A stretch of 64,000 nt of DNA from contig JAGOOG010000002.1 of the NCBI GenBank assembly GCA_017992605.1, positions 1-64,000 of the forward strand, in the 5' to 3' direction. The notes under the pieces are model-generated. The model was not told where the DNA came from. It ran no database searches and saw nothing but the letters and a program-made list of their open reading frames with translations. Made by a program: the position numbers and the translations under genes. Shown here in pieces: positions 27,201 through 35,578 of the stretch (its first letter is position 1; each line of letters begins with the position of its first letter). The DNA is from Deltaproteobacteria bacterium. GTDB taxonomy: Bacteria; Desulfobacterota; Desulfomonilia; UBA1062.

Positions 27201-28994
27201 CTTGCCTCTGGCATCGACAATAATGATGCGCTGCGCAATACATTGCTTCGTTGCCTCCAAGGCTCTGGCCGTGGGATCTCTGCATGGATGTCCTCCCGAT
27301 CTGTAGTGCCCTCGGGTCTCCCGGTGCTTTTTTCTCCCCGTCTTCCAGCTCTTGACCCCACAACACCAATAGAGGTTGCTGCGGGTGGCCTCAATAAAGG
27401 CTCTCTTTGTGAAGCCTTAGCACAGATTGATGACATCAAGATCATCGCACAGCGACATCTCGTTGTTTCACTGGAAATTGCGGGACTCCTCCGCCCTCTA
27501 CTAGACAGAAGACTCCGTGAGATCAAACCGTCCGATTTACTCCATGAACTCGCTCAGGTCTGGGGTCATGTTTTAACACCTGAGAGGTTACATGCTCTCC
27601 GTCCTCTCTGTGAGGACGACATCTGGCAGGAAACAAGGGATAATGATCAGAGGTCATTGTGGAGTGCTCGTTTTGTAGCCCGATCAAAATCCTGCAACAA
27701 CACCCCGTTGAAGAAACTGCTCCTCCCACGAAATCTCACCATTAAAGTGGCTGATTCGGATGTGGATGAGGAACTGCGCAGGTCCGCCTTTGCACCTGAT
27801 GAGGCACTCCTTGAAGAGGATTACATAGGTGTTTCTGAAGATGTGACAATGTTCCTCCGGCTCAGAGAGCGTCATGAGATCGATGCCTCTATGTTAGCTT
27901 CATGGTATTATGACATTATACCTGATCTTCGTCCCGCTGCTCTCAGATATCTGCTGCGTGGAAGGCTTCAGAACGAAGTCCTGGAACGTCTCATACCCAA
28001 AAAGGGAAGGCCTTTATGGCTTGAAGATTATGAAGCAGTGAGACTCATTATTAAACATCTCGGAGAGGATCAGTGGAGGTCTGACAGGCTTCTCGCAACA
28101 CTCTTTCCGAATCGATTCAGAGACACACAAGAAACAGTCGACATAGAAGAACCCTACCCGGAACACAAGCGGCAAAGATTCTTTGAACTTCTTAAAAAAT
28201 GGTGGGATGACCCAGCAGTAAGAAGAGATGTCATAGACTCATATGAGAAAAAGGCATGGCCAGCCTGGCTTAGAGAAGCTGACATAGCGGGTGCCCTTCG
28301 ATCCGAATCAAGGGATCACTGGCTTGGAGTTCTGGTTCTCGGTGCCTGCCGAAGCCTCGGAAGGTTCCACGCTGGGCACCACCGCAGTTTTCTGGAGAAG
28401 GCTCATAGTGAAGGCTGGTGGGATGTCTTCAAGAACCCTGAGGACAGGGAAGCGTGGATGGATATTCTCCGAACATGGCAAGATACAGCTGTGTCCGACC
28501 TCTCCTATCAGAGCTGGATGTCACTTTTTCCTGCCATTTATCAGCTCAGCCGTTATCTTGAGAAGTATCGAAGGCTGCTTCTCTCTGCAGTAAGAAGACC
28601 AGTTGAAATGTTCAAAATAGAATACATACTCGCACCGCGGATTGACGAGGCACTTTCTGGAACGGGTTATCATTTCGATGCCCCTCCTGCGCCGCTGAAC
28701 ATGGGGCTTCACTGGGTACTGCGAGAGCTTATACGTTTTGGTTTGATTGATGGTGATCACATCTATGCCTACTGCTGGGTGCCATCGGAGCAAGTACTCT
28801 CCTTCCTAGGTCCATTGGGATTATCAGTTCAAGATAACAGCATGTCAAATCCAGACAAGTCGAAGGCAATATTTGAATTCCTCGCCACCCAGATGGGAAC
28901 TGAGAAACCACATCTTCACAAGGCATTCGATATTCCAATACGTCACATTGATGAGAATCCGAGTCTTCGAAAACAACTCGGTTTGGAGGAATAA
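21300..28994 (+). CDS. Giant protein with two sacsin-like GHKL ATPase domains
   Basis: A 2564-residue protein. The first GHKL (Hsp90-like) domain shows LLRELVQNADDAEA (about 47-60), LLVANTGPF and VGRFGIGLKSVFHICE (about 116-131). A second copy begins near residue 1600 with ILLELAQNADDAL and has TGRFGLGFKSVHLVSEKPS near 1712. This N-box/G2 pairing is typical of sacsin and NO VEIN-type repeats. The intervening 1400 and final 700 residues are helical with no motif I can name. The ATG at 21300 lacks a clear ribosome site. Its stop overlaps the next start (TAATG), and the gene GC is lower than in the core genome. Confidence 0.85.
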   Translation: MEDYKIPSDKIDRSPNSRIVRSAIDEVKAIRTLLEDSYKDFGGGRTLLRELVQNADDAEAERLVFAIVENGLPDAQNSLLRGPALLVANTGPFPARDRGALHQALGGSKAEDADKVGRFGIGLKSVFHICEAIVYIGADKDTVRPGALNPWAGTGASGDADPLHPDWDSVSDADMKCLLDVANKLLEKFRDGLLLWVPLRQASHLDRAQGQQYGLGSACPSPHEIAAWFRRSTSLALLLAQCGHVVSIEAYLAPDIYSLEGRKRLVRVARPGFQSLGWIGRYENDLDEVERTFEGRIEDDNKGWSAYGIEVLGLDSLRRLRIEPEWPKEPHWQNGKCDWIPRKALSHAAITVLQPSEASSDLCGAYLRWAVFLPLNDDPIPQKSSLVESVGNCGEPGTWDIVMHGYFWPSHDRRSIPGVTGNDTSEGDARIRWNRAVRDEMLLPLLPKALAHAVKGIPEAAARSLLRAITCSQIVRGHLSEITRLNILLPKIAENGVQWEVHSTNESQVLSIPAWNDAPDSVREQFVSKVRTLTNGFLFIDGDAPRIGGDEGEWPHESIRCILECISSKEFRTCMALSWLEILLTKLLSSREDTSNDRASVVATWFAERIGEGILSTSKLGTSQEEREDMRAAWLRVFAKLPKNWLVLSPVDAQNAVVELAKEGIIGPGLLTIPFGRSTGQEWTPTPDPERLDSALQKLGNYLRDDRDSSQRLYQSRLLLAETLLSVRQDTPLSEELVSLPLLRAKRMPDDKDEAWSMDELYRRAQQIQVFARPTLEDNPVAYEIPYDPKQAVLDLAKALDEDVWLVDSSLASIANLTLPTSEALAKAVLVKTVIKSKSSDRKDLVQRLAKSEDVVLPVIHQAITSLLTGRVPKQGYEKDLYYVRSQDYNRLDNTLVLRVLLKLLGRPWREVDAGLVEPIRHSLVDALHIKAVDPGILHELLQKCIDESVGWTDLETGEVIQLLRRLHSATPPYRDRWRQMPLHRGVGGSRGSFNEHALKAVGGLALPRELESEIRLLEPDKEVEDLYRDVPSLDPEGVLHAMLVSQRPYRFAKDIVKSLRPSTDVHLPRNTDIGALLKSAKWLPLKGSESGVSPNTVLLLSEDLQIVVSPLARAGALGSYRLSEDVDPEVWSFSEDIIRKILGEPGVSRQIHNLAKALDTTLAPDVDDGAYILLPDPELITASLISEVMQSSLADAHAGWALVRSAINAAGIDHLKLSDTSSSQTQSAVVSLARSLCGPMPPERQISSLMTLAASRPPKDSSAGIVFSAFMEAFVRTPRFYEQILPNIELPTQDGQWHHTRDIARSSSGVSRRHRLLQDLRLTLGLDKDEPIHGESSTTSVGSGTVDTLNKYFDPWADRIPEAAVGAFIGLLGNGLREAILELAQDWISEDVSVERMRQELYGEDKQDPCADVRVSVLNRIAQGQKVEALNLLDERVVMDAGLDSNTIFAVDPIRRSSNLGVFWEITLRDVNPSSKTAHELIALLGGTVEWWAVKVLRIDIQAVRSWWSRWGTGSQAQVGPVQASILAHLPLTLHQLDVSECASLQEALRNAQRAQRRREQAPAAQIREANEIERKVLDQLASLIRDNQEHQRFIWMRVQSLIKRYGYREDSILLELAQNADDALSQSAEMERSELPDAPRRLIIRTSQQSDVPTIDVIHYGRPINETGGAAFPEGQTRQWDQDLYFMMLLNLSGKPGEVSGQSAVASTTGRFGLGFKSVHLVSEKPSVVSGFLAFSIAGGLLPIEQPTPQDPDLVPVEGHQATRIRLPLRSDVDVPDLIDKMFKRFSYARVLLPAFAREIREIIVEGGPSAGVSSFDGKNIPGAPGWTIASNTVGIPGKGQWRLLRFRPADVGIGRGTEALVVGIRDGEPQNFPSEIPFLWNVAPTSEGWGCGYAVNGPFKLDPGRTHVSLDDPSTLSVVNLLGESLGRGLIELHDTLMKRSATLPDGLPSQENVEGFISSLWKVLASGIDNNDALRNTLLRCLQGSGRGISAWMSSRSVVPSGLPVLFSPRLPALDPTTPIEVAAGGLNKGSLCEALAQIDDIKIIAQRHLVVSLEIAGLLRPLLDRRLREIKPSDLLHELAQVWGHVLTPERLHALRPLCEDDIWQETRDNDQRSLWSARFVARSKSCNNTPLKKLLLPRNLTIKVADSDVDEELRRSAFAPDEALLEEDYIGVSEDVTMFLRLRERHEIDASMLASWYYDIIPDLRPAALRYLLRGRLQNEVLERLIPKKGRPLWLEDYEAVRLIIKHLGEDQWRSDRLLATLFPNRFRDTQETVDIEEPYPEHKRQRFFELLKKWWDDPAVRRDVIDSYEKKAWPAWLREADIAGALRSESRDHWLGVLVLGACRSLGRFHAGHHRSFLEKAHSEGWWDVFKNPEDREAWMDILRTWQDTAVSDLSYQSWMSLFPAIYQLSRYLEKYRRLLLSAVRRPVEMFKIEYILAPRIDEALSGTGYHFDAPPAPLNMGLHWVLRELIRFGLIDGDHIYAYCWVPSEQVLSFLGPLGLSVQDNSMSNPDKSKAIFEFLATQMGTEKPHLHKAFDIPIRHIDENPSLRKQLGLEE

Positions 28995-31681
28995 TGTCTC
29001 AGTTCAAGAAAGATGCTGTTGTAGTTCACTTCAAATTCGGACGTGGACGAGTACGTATGGATGATGGTGCGAGCGTTCTCGTCAGATTCGAGCACGGACT
29101 TGAGGAATGCCTCCCCAGTGACCTTGAGTTGATTGAAAGCCTCGGAGAACGAGCAATAGAGGCGAAGTTTGACCCGGCGCTCAATGTGGTCACACGTATC
29201 CTGAGCAACTGTATCCTGTCAGTGAACGATGCCTGGGGGGTGTTTTCCCGCTCAAGAATAAATCTTCTTCCCCATCAGCTGTGGGTCTGCAAGCGAGTTT
29301 TGGAGTCATGGCCAACACGATGGATAGTGGCTGACGATGTGGGGCTTGGTAAGACTATCGAGGCAGGACTAATCCTGACACCATTGCTTACCTCCGGTCG
29401 CGTAAAACGCCTTCTGATTCTTGCCCCAGCAAGTCTGGTGGAACAGTGGCAGGTACGTCTCAGGGAAATGTTTGACATCCGGATTCCAATATACGCACCG
29501 AACATTGATACGGAGAACTCTGATTATTGGAACACTCACGACAAGGTTGTTGCTTCAGCACACACAGTGAGATTGGATACTGGTGGTAGATGGGATCGAC
29601 TCATTGATTCAAAGCCATGGGACATGGTGCTTGTTGATGAAGCTCATCACTTGAATGTGGATGAGGAACGTGGACGCACCCTATCTTTTGAACTGGTGGA
29701 AAACCTCCAGGTGCGTGGGCGTGTTTACTCCATGGTGTTCTTTACGGGAACGCCCCACCGTGGAAAAGACTATGGATTCCTACATTTGTTAAAGCTGCTT
29801 CGCCCAGATGACTTTGACCCAATGGAGCCTTTGGAAACACAGGTGCGAAAGCTGCGAACAGTAATGATTCGAAACAACAAGAGTCGGGTTACTGACATGA
29901 AGGGTAGGCCTATATTCACACCTGTACGCCAGCATCGTGAGACATACTCCTACACACCGGAGGAGGCGAGATTCTATGCCAAGCTTACGGAGTTCATTGC
30001 TACAGGTAAGGCATATGCGGCCGGCCTCGGCCAGCAACAACGACGGATGGCAATTCTGGTGCTGATAACAATGCAGAAGCTGGCCTCGAGCTCTGTTGCG
30101 GCCGTGCGACGTGCGATTGCAAAACGCCTGGAGCGGCTCAAAAAAGCAAAAGAAAAAATGGATATCTCAGCCCCAGACTTGGCACGCATTAACGCGCTGC
30201 TTGCTGAGGATGACCCCGCGAACCTTGATGAGCTTTCCCGCCTGGAGGAGCGAGTAGCAGAAAACCTCGGGGATGTCATTCACCTCAACCCGAATGAGAT
30301 CCCTGCTCTTGAGGAATTACTTGATGCCGCGGATGAAGTTGTCCGTGAGACCAAGATTCAGCGTATCCTCGAGGTGGTGGATGAAGCATTCTCCGATCGC
30401 TCAGTCCTTTTCTTCACAGAGTACAAGGCAACACAAGCTTTACTCATGAGCGCACTCAATTCGAAATATGGTGACGGTTGTGTGACATTCATTAATGGGG
30501 ACGGATTCATCGAGGAAGTCAAAAAGGCTAATGGGGATGTTCACACACAAAAAGAAGACCGACGAAGAGCAGCGGCCCATTTCAATCGTGGAGACGTCCG
30601 CTTCCTTGTCTCCACAGAGGCAGCAGGCGAGGGAGTGGATCTTCAGGAGAGCTGCAGCTCGTTAATTCACGTTGACCTACCTTGGAACCCAATGAGACTG
30701 CACCAGCGGGTAGGTCGTCTAAGCCGCTACGGACAGACTAAACCAGTCGATGTCATCACGGTCCGTAATCCAGAAACCGTGGAAAGCCGAATCTGGGAAT
30801 GTCTTGATCAGAAACTCGATCGAATCACCCTTGCATTCCAGGGGGCAATGGATGATCCCGAAGACATGCGCCAACTTGTGATAGGAATGGCATCACCAAG
30901 GATGTTTACCAATATTTTTGCCGATGCCGACCCGGAGCTTCGAGGCCAGAGGCTTGAGCAGTGGTTTGATTCCAAGACAGCAACATTCGGCGGAAACGAT
31001 GCAGTTGGAGTCGTTCGAAACCTGATCGGCAATGTAGCACGATTCGACTTTGGTGAGGTTGCTGATCAGATACCCATGGTTGACCTTCACGACTTGATCC
31101 CCTTCTTTAAGGCGATCTTTGCTGTCCTTGGCAAGCGACCTAATCAGGTTGACGATGTGCGCCTGAATTTTAAGACGCCTCAACAATGGACGAGCGACTT
31201 TACAATAGCCGAACGATACGACCTCCTCTTTGCCCGCGAACCTCGACCCAAAGAAGGTGAGGACATCGCAGGTGTGGGTCTGAAAATTGTTGACCTGGCC
31301 ATTCAATCCGCCATCAATCTTCGTGACATGCTTGGATTTGTGGGTGAATTGGATGGTCCCATAGTTGTCTTTGCTTTACGTGATCGTATAACCGGTTCAG
31401 AGGGTGCAGTTCGAACAGTGATAGTCGGGGTACAGAAGTGTAAAGACAATGCTTGGAAAATGCTTAAGGATTGGGAGCTGATCAAGATTCTTAATCCACT
31501 TGCAGATAAACCGAGGAGCCAGGTGCTTGGGGTTGAGGCGCAAATGGTGCAAGAGATCACACATTTGCTCAACGAGGCCCAACATCACCTCGAATCGCAT
31601 ATGGAGGAACTAGATTTACCTTTCCGACTGCCAGCAATAGATAGTCTTGCCTGCTTGTTAACAGATGAGCATGGAGCATAA
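28994..31681 (+). CDS. RapA/HepA-like SNF2 helicase
   Basis: An 895-residue Snf2-family ATPase. It begins with a small beta domain (VVVHFKFGRGRVRMDDG) like the N-terminal region of RapA-type proteins. Helicase motifs: I, DDVGLGKTIEAG (114-125); Ia, LILAPASLVEQW; II, VLVDEAHH (near 212-219); III, FFTGTPHRG; V/VI, STEAAGEGVDLQ and HQRVGRLSRYGQ. A C-terminal accessory region of about 270 residues follows. The start has GGAGGAATA upstream and overlaps the stop of the GHKL gene. Such translocases in defence islands usually pump on duplex DNA for a partner nuclease, but no nuclease domain was seen in this operon. Confidence 0.92.
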   Translation: MSQFKKDAVVVHFKFGRGRVRMDDGASVLVRFEHGLEECLPSDLELIESLGERAIEAKFDPALNVVTRILSNCILSVNDAWGVFSRSRINLLPHQLWVCKRVLESWPTRWIVADDVGLGKTIEAGLILTPLLTSGRVKRLLILAPASLVEQWQVRLREMFDIRIPIYAPNIDTENSDYWNTHDKVVASAHTVRLDTGGRWDRLIDSKPWDMVLVDEAHHLNVDEERGRTLSFELVENLQVRGRVYSMVFFTGTPHRGKDYGFLHLLKLLRPDDFDPMEPLETQVRKLRTVMIRNNKSRVTDMKGRPIFTPVRQHRETYSYTPEEARFYAKLTEFIATGKAYAAGLGQQQRRMAILVLITMQKLASSSVAAVRRAIAKRLERLKKAKEKMDISAPDLARINALLAEDDPANLDELSRLEERVAENLGDVIHLNPNEIPALEELLDAADEVVRETKIQRILEVVDEAFSDRSVLFFTEYKATQALLMSALNSKYGDGCVTFINGDGFIEEVKKANGDVHTQKEDRRRAAAHFNRGDVRFLVSTEAAGEGVDLQESCSSLIHVDLPWNPMRLHQRVGRLSRYGQTKPVDVITVRNPETVESRIWECLDQKLDRITLAFQGAMDDPEDMRQLVIGMASPRMFTNIFADADPELRGQRLEQWFDSKTATFGGNDAVGVVRNLIGNVARFDFGEVADQIPMVDLHDLIPFFKAIFAVLGKRPNQVDDVRLNFKTPQQWTSDFTIAERYDLLFAREPRPKEGEDIAGVGLKIVDLAIQSAINLRDMLGFVGELDGPIVVFALRDRITGSEGAVRTVIVGVQKCKDNAWKMLKDWELIKILNPLADKPRSQVLGVEAQMVQEITHLLNEAQHHLESHMEELDLPFRLPAIDSLACLLTDEHGA

Positions 31682-31722
31682 TATAGTTTATGGGTATCTT
31701 AACTGGCTTAAGAGTGTAGTAC

Positions 31723-32103
31723 CTACTCCCTGTCCTGCCCTGTCAGTACATACTCGAAATGGTCACACTCGGCAGCTATACGACGGATGTACAGGCAGAA
31801 TTCGTCCGCATCCAGACCTGTTTTGGGAACCCACGACTCCCCGACCAGGCGCCCTCTGCTGTCTATGCGAAATCCGACAAGCTGGGCCGCCCTATTCCTT
31901 TTCCATGCCTGCAGCGAGATGTCGTTGATCTTCTCCAATGCCTTGGGGCGGGCCACCACGGCAGTGAATTCATAGGAGTCGCCCTGATCACGGACAAGTA
32001 TGCGGTGTCTCCTCCCATTGGACAGTTCAACCATCACACCCTTTTCATCGATGGCAATGGACTCAGCTCCCTGGCACATCCTGGCCCACTCACTCATTGT
32101 CAT
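31723..32103 (-). CDS. Unrecognised 126-residue protein at end of PLD-helicase operon
   Basis: I do not recognise this protein. It is a soluble alpha/beta chain: an N-terminal helix, then two strands (GVMVELSNGRRHRILVRD, YEFTAVVAR), and a C-terminal half with VGFRIDSRGRLVGESW and a helix (DADEFCLYIRRIAAEC). The shape recalls small chaperone or YbjN-like folds, without proof. It overlaps the helicase stop by 14 bp and has AGGAGGG just before the ATG at 32103, so it belongs to the operon. It converges on the SNF2 gene of module C with a 41-bp gap. Confidence 0.7.
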   Translation of the reverse strand: MTMSEWARMCQGAESIAIDEKGVMVELSNGRRHRILVRDQGDSYEFTAVVARPKALEKINDISLQAWKRNRAAQLVGFRIDSRGRLVGESWVPKTGLDADEFCLYIRRIAAECDHFEYVLTGQDRE

Positions 32104-35100
32104 GGTTGCCCTCCTGCCCGAGGTCTTCGCTGAACACCTTCATGCCCCTGTCTTCACCAGGAAGGTGGGTGTCCTCCAATATATCCGCCTGTTCGGTAAC
32201 CCGCCGGATGAGCATGGTCACTCGCGCGGTGTCATAGCGAGCATCCCGAAGCATGACATCGTCCTCGACCGTGAGGTCATAGGACTTCTCGTCCCGGCCC
32301 ATGAGAGCACCGAGCCTCACCCGTCGGGTTGCAACGCTTTCGCTGATCTGTTCCATCGTTCTTTCAGGGTCAACCAGCCCGACCGGGCTGATGCAACGTA
32401 TCACGAGGAATTCCCCCTCTGACCGGAGCAACAGAGCAAACGGCTGGCCCCGTCCTGTGGCAAGCCTGACCGTGCCGAGCAGAATGCCGTTTCCTGTGGA
32501 GGGTTCCCATTTGATGTCGATGCCATCATAGTGACCATCAATGAGCGCATGAAATCGTTTCAGCGTTCTGTCGATATCCTCCTTTCCCACAGCGAGCCTG
32601 GTCCTGCTCCCCTTCAAGGCCCAGAGGGGTATAGGGAAAGCGCTCTTCAGAGGTTCCCTGATCACTTCGGGTATGCGCCTTCCCTGTATGAGCTCCCTTA
32701 CGACGTCAATGTGCCTCTCGTCCCGCTGATGGATGGTCAGGTCCTCGTGCATGAGCCGCAGGAAGGTGTTCATCCTTTCCAGCACCCGCTGGACCTGGAG
32801 GATCTCAACGGTGTCCTCGAGGTAGGGGAAGTACACCTGCAGCAGGTCTTCTCCACCAGGCATTTCGGAAAGAACCGACAGACGCCTGTCGGTCTGGGAA
32901 CGGACACGGTCGATGCGGCCTATGCGCTGCTCCATGGAAGATGGTGTCCAGGAGATACCGTAATGGTGGACAGAGGAGCAGAAGGTGTGGAGGTCTTCCC
33001 CTTCCTGAAGCATGTCGGTCGTGATCAGCACGAGCGGGTATCCCGGCATGCGGAACTGCTGGACAACGGTCTTCCGGTCCTTGGTGCTGCCGGTGACGCC
33101 GGCAACGACCTGCCTGCGAAACAGTAACTGCACTTTTCTGGGCACTTCGACAAGGGGCCCAGAGCTAATCTCATGAAGGTTCACGTCCCTGATGAGGTCA
33201 TAGTTTACCCCGATGGCTGCCAGTTCATCGAACGCACCCCACTCACGCTCAAGTGGCGATATGCGCCGTTGTCTGTCCAGCAGGTCCAGGTATTCCTGGA
33301 TTCTCTTCAGATCAAGGCTCTCATTCTCTTCCGAAGCCGTTTCCAGGGTTTTGTGGTCCAGGCTGCCTATGCGCTGGATGGTGAGCGCGTACATGTCAAT
33401 GAACGCATGTCCGAGGCGTGCGGCGGACGCGAGCAGCTGGGCGCGGAGTTCCTGTTCCCGGAAGTGTTCGCGCCAGGTCCCGGCCGCCGGTTCCGGCCAG
33501 ATCTTTTCACGGAGCAGCGCCCAATCGGGCTGACGGAGCTCGGTGAAGAACGTGGGCCGTTCGAGCCATTCGCTCACATCGGGGGCCTCTGAAGCATGAG
33601 GCTTCTTTTGGGATGATTTATACCGCTCGTGCCATATGATGCCCGCATACTCCCCAATCTCTCCGTGAAGGTCCTTGAGGATCTCCATGGCTGCTGCCTG
33701 GGCTGCCTCCATCCGGTCTGCACCGGCTAGTCTTCTGGCCTGGCTCAGGTACTTTGCAGCGCAATGGCGGACCTCTTCCCTGGCTGTGGATGGATCTACC
33801 CCCATGACATCTGCCAGAGCATTCAGCACCGATCCGGGCCTCGCACCGAGGAGTGCCATGGTGTGGTTGTCCTCGAAAAAGGTCGCGTAGGCTGTTCCCC
33901 GCTGAATGAAACGCCGCTGTATGTTCGCGCCGCTGATGACCCCCGGGGGCCCGTCTCCCCGGAAGAACCAGGCAAAGAACGTGTCCGTGCCACCACGATC
34001 CTTCATCGTACCGTCATCATCCATGTCCTGATCTTCCGGCTGGGCGATGTCGTCGCTGCTCTCATCCAGGACTGTTTTTTTCTCTGCACGGTACTGCTCG
34101 ACGAGGCGGTCGAACCGTGCATACACGCCCTCGGGTAGTCTTTCCCTGAGACTCCGGATGAGCCAGTCATCGTAGCGTTCGTCGAGCTTGCGCTTGAGTT
34201 CCTTGACCGAGGCCACCCGCCGGACAAACAAGAGGCTCTTTGTTCCAGTCACCCATGACCTGGAAAGTCCCTCCACGACCGCGTCCATCTTCGGGTGGGG
34301 CATCTCCCTGCCGAACCGGTTCCTGTAGTCGCGGGTGATCCGGTTTACATCGTGTACATCGATGCCCTCCCGCTCACTCAGGTCTTCTGTCTGTTCCAGG
34401 TCATCGAACACATTTTCCTGCTCATCGGTTTCGCTCTTCACACGTGCCGTCTCGAGGAAGCTCTCGAATGACGCCAGCATGCCGATCTGGAACGACCTGT
34501 TGAACTTCTCGGACCCGAGCAGCTCTGCCACCTTCTTCTGCACGAGGGCAACAACCAGGCGCTGCCTGTCATCCTCGACACGGATAGGGTCGTCGTGGGA
34601 GTGGAGCCCCCCCCTTCGCCACTCCCTGCGGTACTGGTTCTTGGTCAGCTCTGTGCCTGCGACTGTGACGGTCGTGACACGACGGATGAGAAACTCGGCT
34701 ACCAACCTCTTTTTCTCCACTTCGGGGATGTCATCCCTGCGCAGGTCTTCAAAGACTGTGCCGTGGCCGAACACGTCGAGCTGGTTCCAGATGTGGAGGT
34801 ATGACTCTTCAAGGGGTGTGGCCGAAAGGAACAGCACCCGCTTCGCCCTGGGTCCATAATTTCCCAGGACGCACTGGCAGTCATTCCCGTATGGGTGACC
34901 AAAGGCATGGGCTATGACGATGTTTCTCGAAGCGGTCGATTTCAGGCCATGCTTGAGGTTGTGCCCTTCGTCCACAATGACCAGATCAAATTCCGGCATG
35001 GCACAGCATATCGCCTGGGCTACCCTTGTCTTGAACTCACTCTTTTTCCTCAAGTCAAAGAACTTGTCAGGGAGCCAGGGCAGTTCTTTCCTGAGGTCGT

Positions 35101-35578
35101 CACGGAGCCGATACCAGCTCTCCACTGTCGAACCGAGAGAAAGGCTGAAGCTCGACAGCCTCAGGAAGAAGTCACGTCGTGGGTCTACGGACACCTCCCG
35201 CACGAATTCCATGAGACTGTCGCATGCCTTCATGGGCCTTGCAGGCCGATGGTCAATGGATACGACGCGGAGGTCCGGGTAACGCACGTTGTGGCGGGCA
35301 AAGTTGGTGAGCTCCTTGATCCACTTTTTCTGGATGTTCTCCCTGGGTGCTATCACAAGAACCCGGAAATCCGGCTGGTAGTGGCGGAACAGGGCAAGGG
35401 CGCCGAGGGCGACATAGGTCTTGCCCATCCCGACTTCATCGGCGAGATATGCGACACGGTGCTTCCTGAGGATGTTGTGAACCGCAACTGCACCGGCAAG
35501 CTGTTCCCGGGCTCGGGGACCATGGCCGATGCGGGCCCCGAAGTCCAGAAGCTGTTCCGCCGTGTGTACATCGATCAT
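32090..35578 (-). CDS. SNF2-type DEAD/DEAH helicase of PLD operon
   Basis: An 1162-residue superfamily 2 helicase. Motif I is DEVGMGKTYVALG (47-59), Ia is VLVIAPRENIQKKWIKEL, II is LVIVDEGHNLKHG (DEGH near 203-206), III is LFLSATPLEESYLH. The C-terminal RecA-like lobe has TTDMLQEGEDLHTF and SMEQRIGRIDRVRSQ. A long charged insertion separates the lobes. The ATG at 35578 overlaps the stop of the PLD gene (ATGA), so it is preferred to an in-frame GTG/ATG 45 bp upstream. With the PLD partner it probably forms a translocase-nuclease pair, which is inference from the gene order. Confidence 0.9.
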   Translation of the reverse strand: MIDVHTAEQLLDFGARIGHGPRAREQLAGAVAVHNILRKHRVAYLADEVGMGKTYVALGALALFRHYQPDFRVLVIAPRENIQKKWIKELTNFARHNVRYPDLRVVSIDHRPARPMKACDSLMEFVREVSVDPRRDFFLRLSSFSLSLGSTVESWYRLRDDLRKELPWLPDKFFDLRKKSEFKTRVAQAICCAMPEFDLVIVDEGHNLKHGLKSTASRNIVIAHAFGHPYGNDCQCVLGNYGPRAKRVLFLSATPLEESYLHIWNQLDVFGHGTVFEDLRRDDIPEVEKKRLVAEFLIRRVTTVTVAGTELTKNQYRREWRRGGLHSHDDPIRVEDDRQRLVVALVQKKVAELLGSEKFNRSFQIGMLASFESFLETARVKSETDEQENVFDDLEQTEDLSEREGIDVHDVNRITRDYRNRFGREMPHPKMDAVVEGLSRSWVTGTKSLLFVRRVASVKELKRKLDERYDDWLIRSLRERLPEGVYARFDRLVEQYRAEKKTVLDESSDDIAQPEDQDMDDDGTMKDRGGTDTFFAWFFRGDGPPGVISGANIQRRFIQRGTAYATFFEDNHTMALLGARPGSVLNALADVMGVDPSTAREEVRHCAAKYLSQARRLAGADRMEAAQAAAMEILKDLHGEIGEYAGIIWHERYKSSQKKPHASEAPDVSEWLERPTFFTELRQPDWALLREKIWPEPAAGTWREHFREQELRAQLLASAARLGHAFIDMYALTIQRIGSLDHKTLETASEENESLDLKRIQEYLDLLDRQRRISPLEREWGAFDELAAIGVNYDLIRDVNLHEISSGPLVEVPRKVQLLFRRQVVAGVTGSTKDRKTVVQQFRMPGYPLVLITTDMLQEGEDLHTFCSSVHHYGISWTPSSMEQRIGRIDRVRSQTDRRLSVLSEMPGGEDLLQVYFPYLEDTVEILQVQRVLERMNTFLRLMHEDLTIHQRDERHIDVVRELIQGRRIPEVIREPLKSAFPIPLWALKGSRTRLAVGKEDIDRTLKRFHALIDGHYDGIDIKWEPSTGNGILLGTVRLATGRGQPFALLLRSEGEFLVIRCISPVGLVDPERTMEQISESVATRRVRLGALMGRDEKSYDLTVEDDVMLRDARYDTARVTMLIRRVTEQADILEDTHLPGEDRGMKVFSEDLGQEGNHDNE

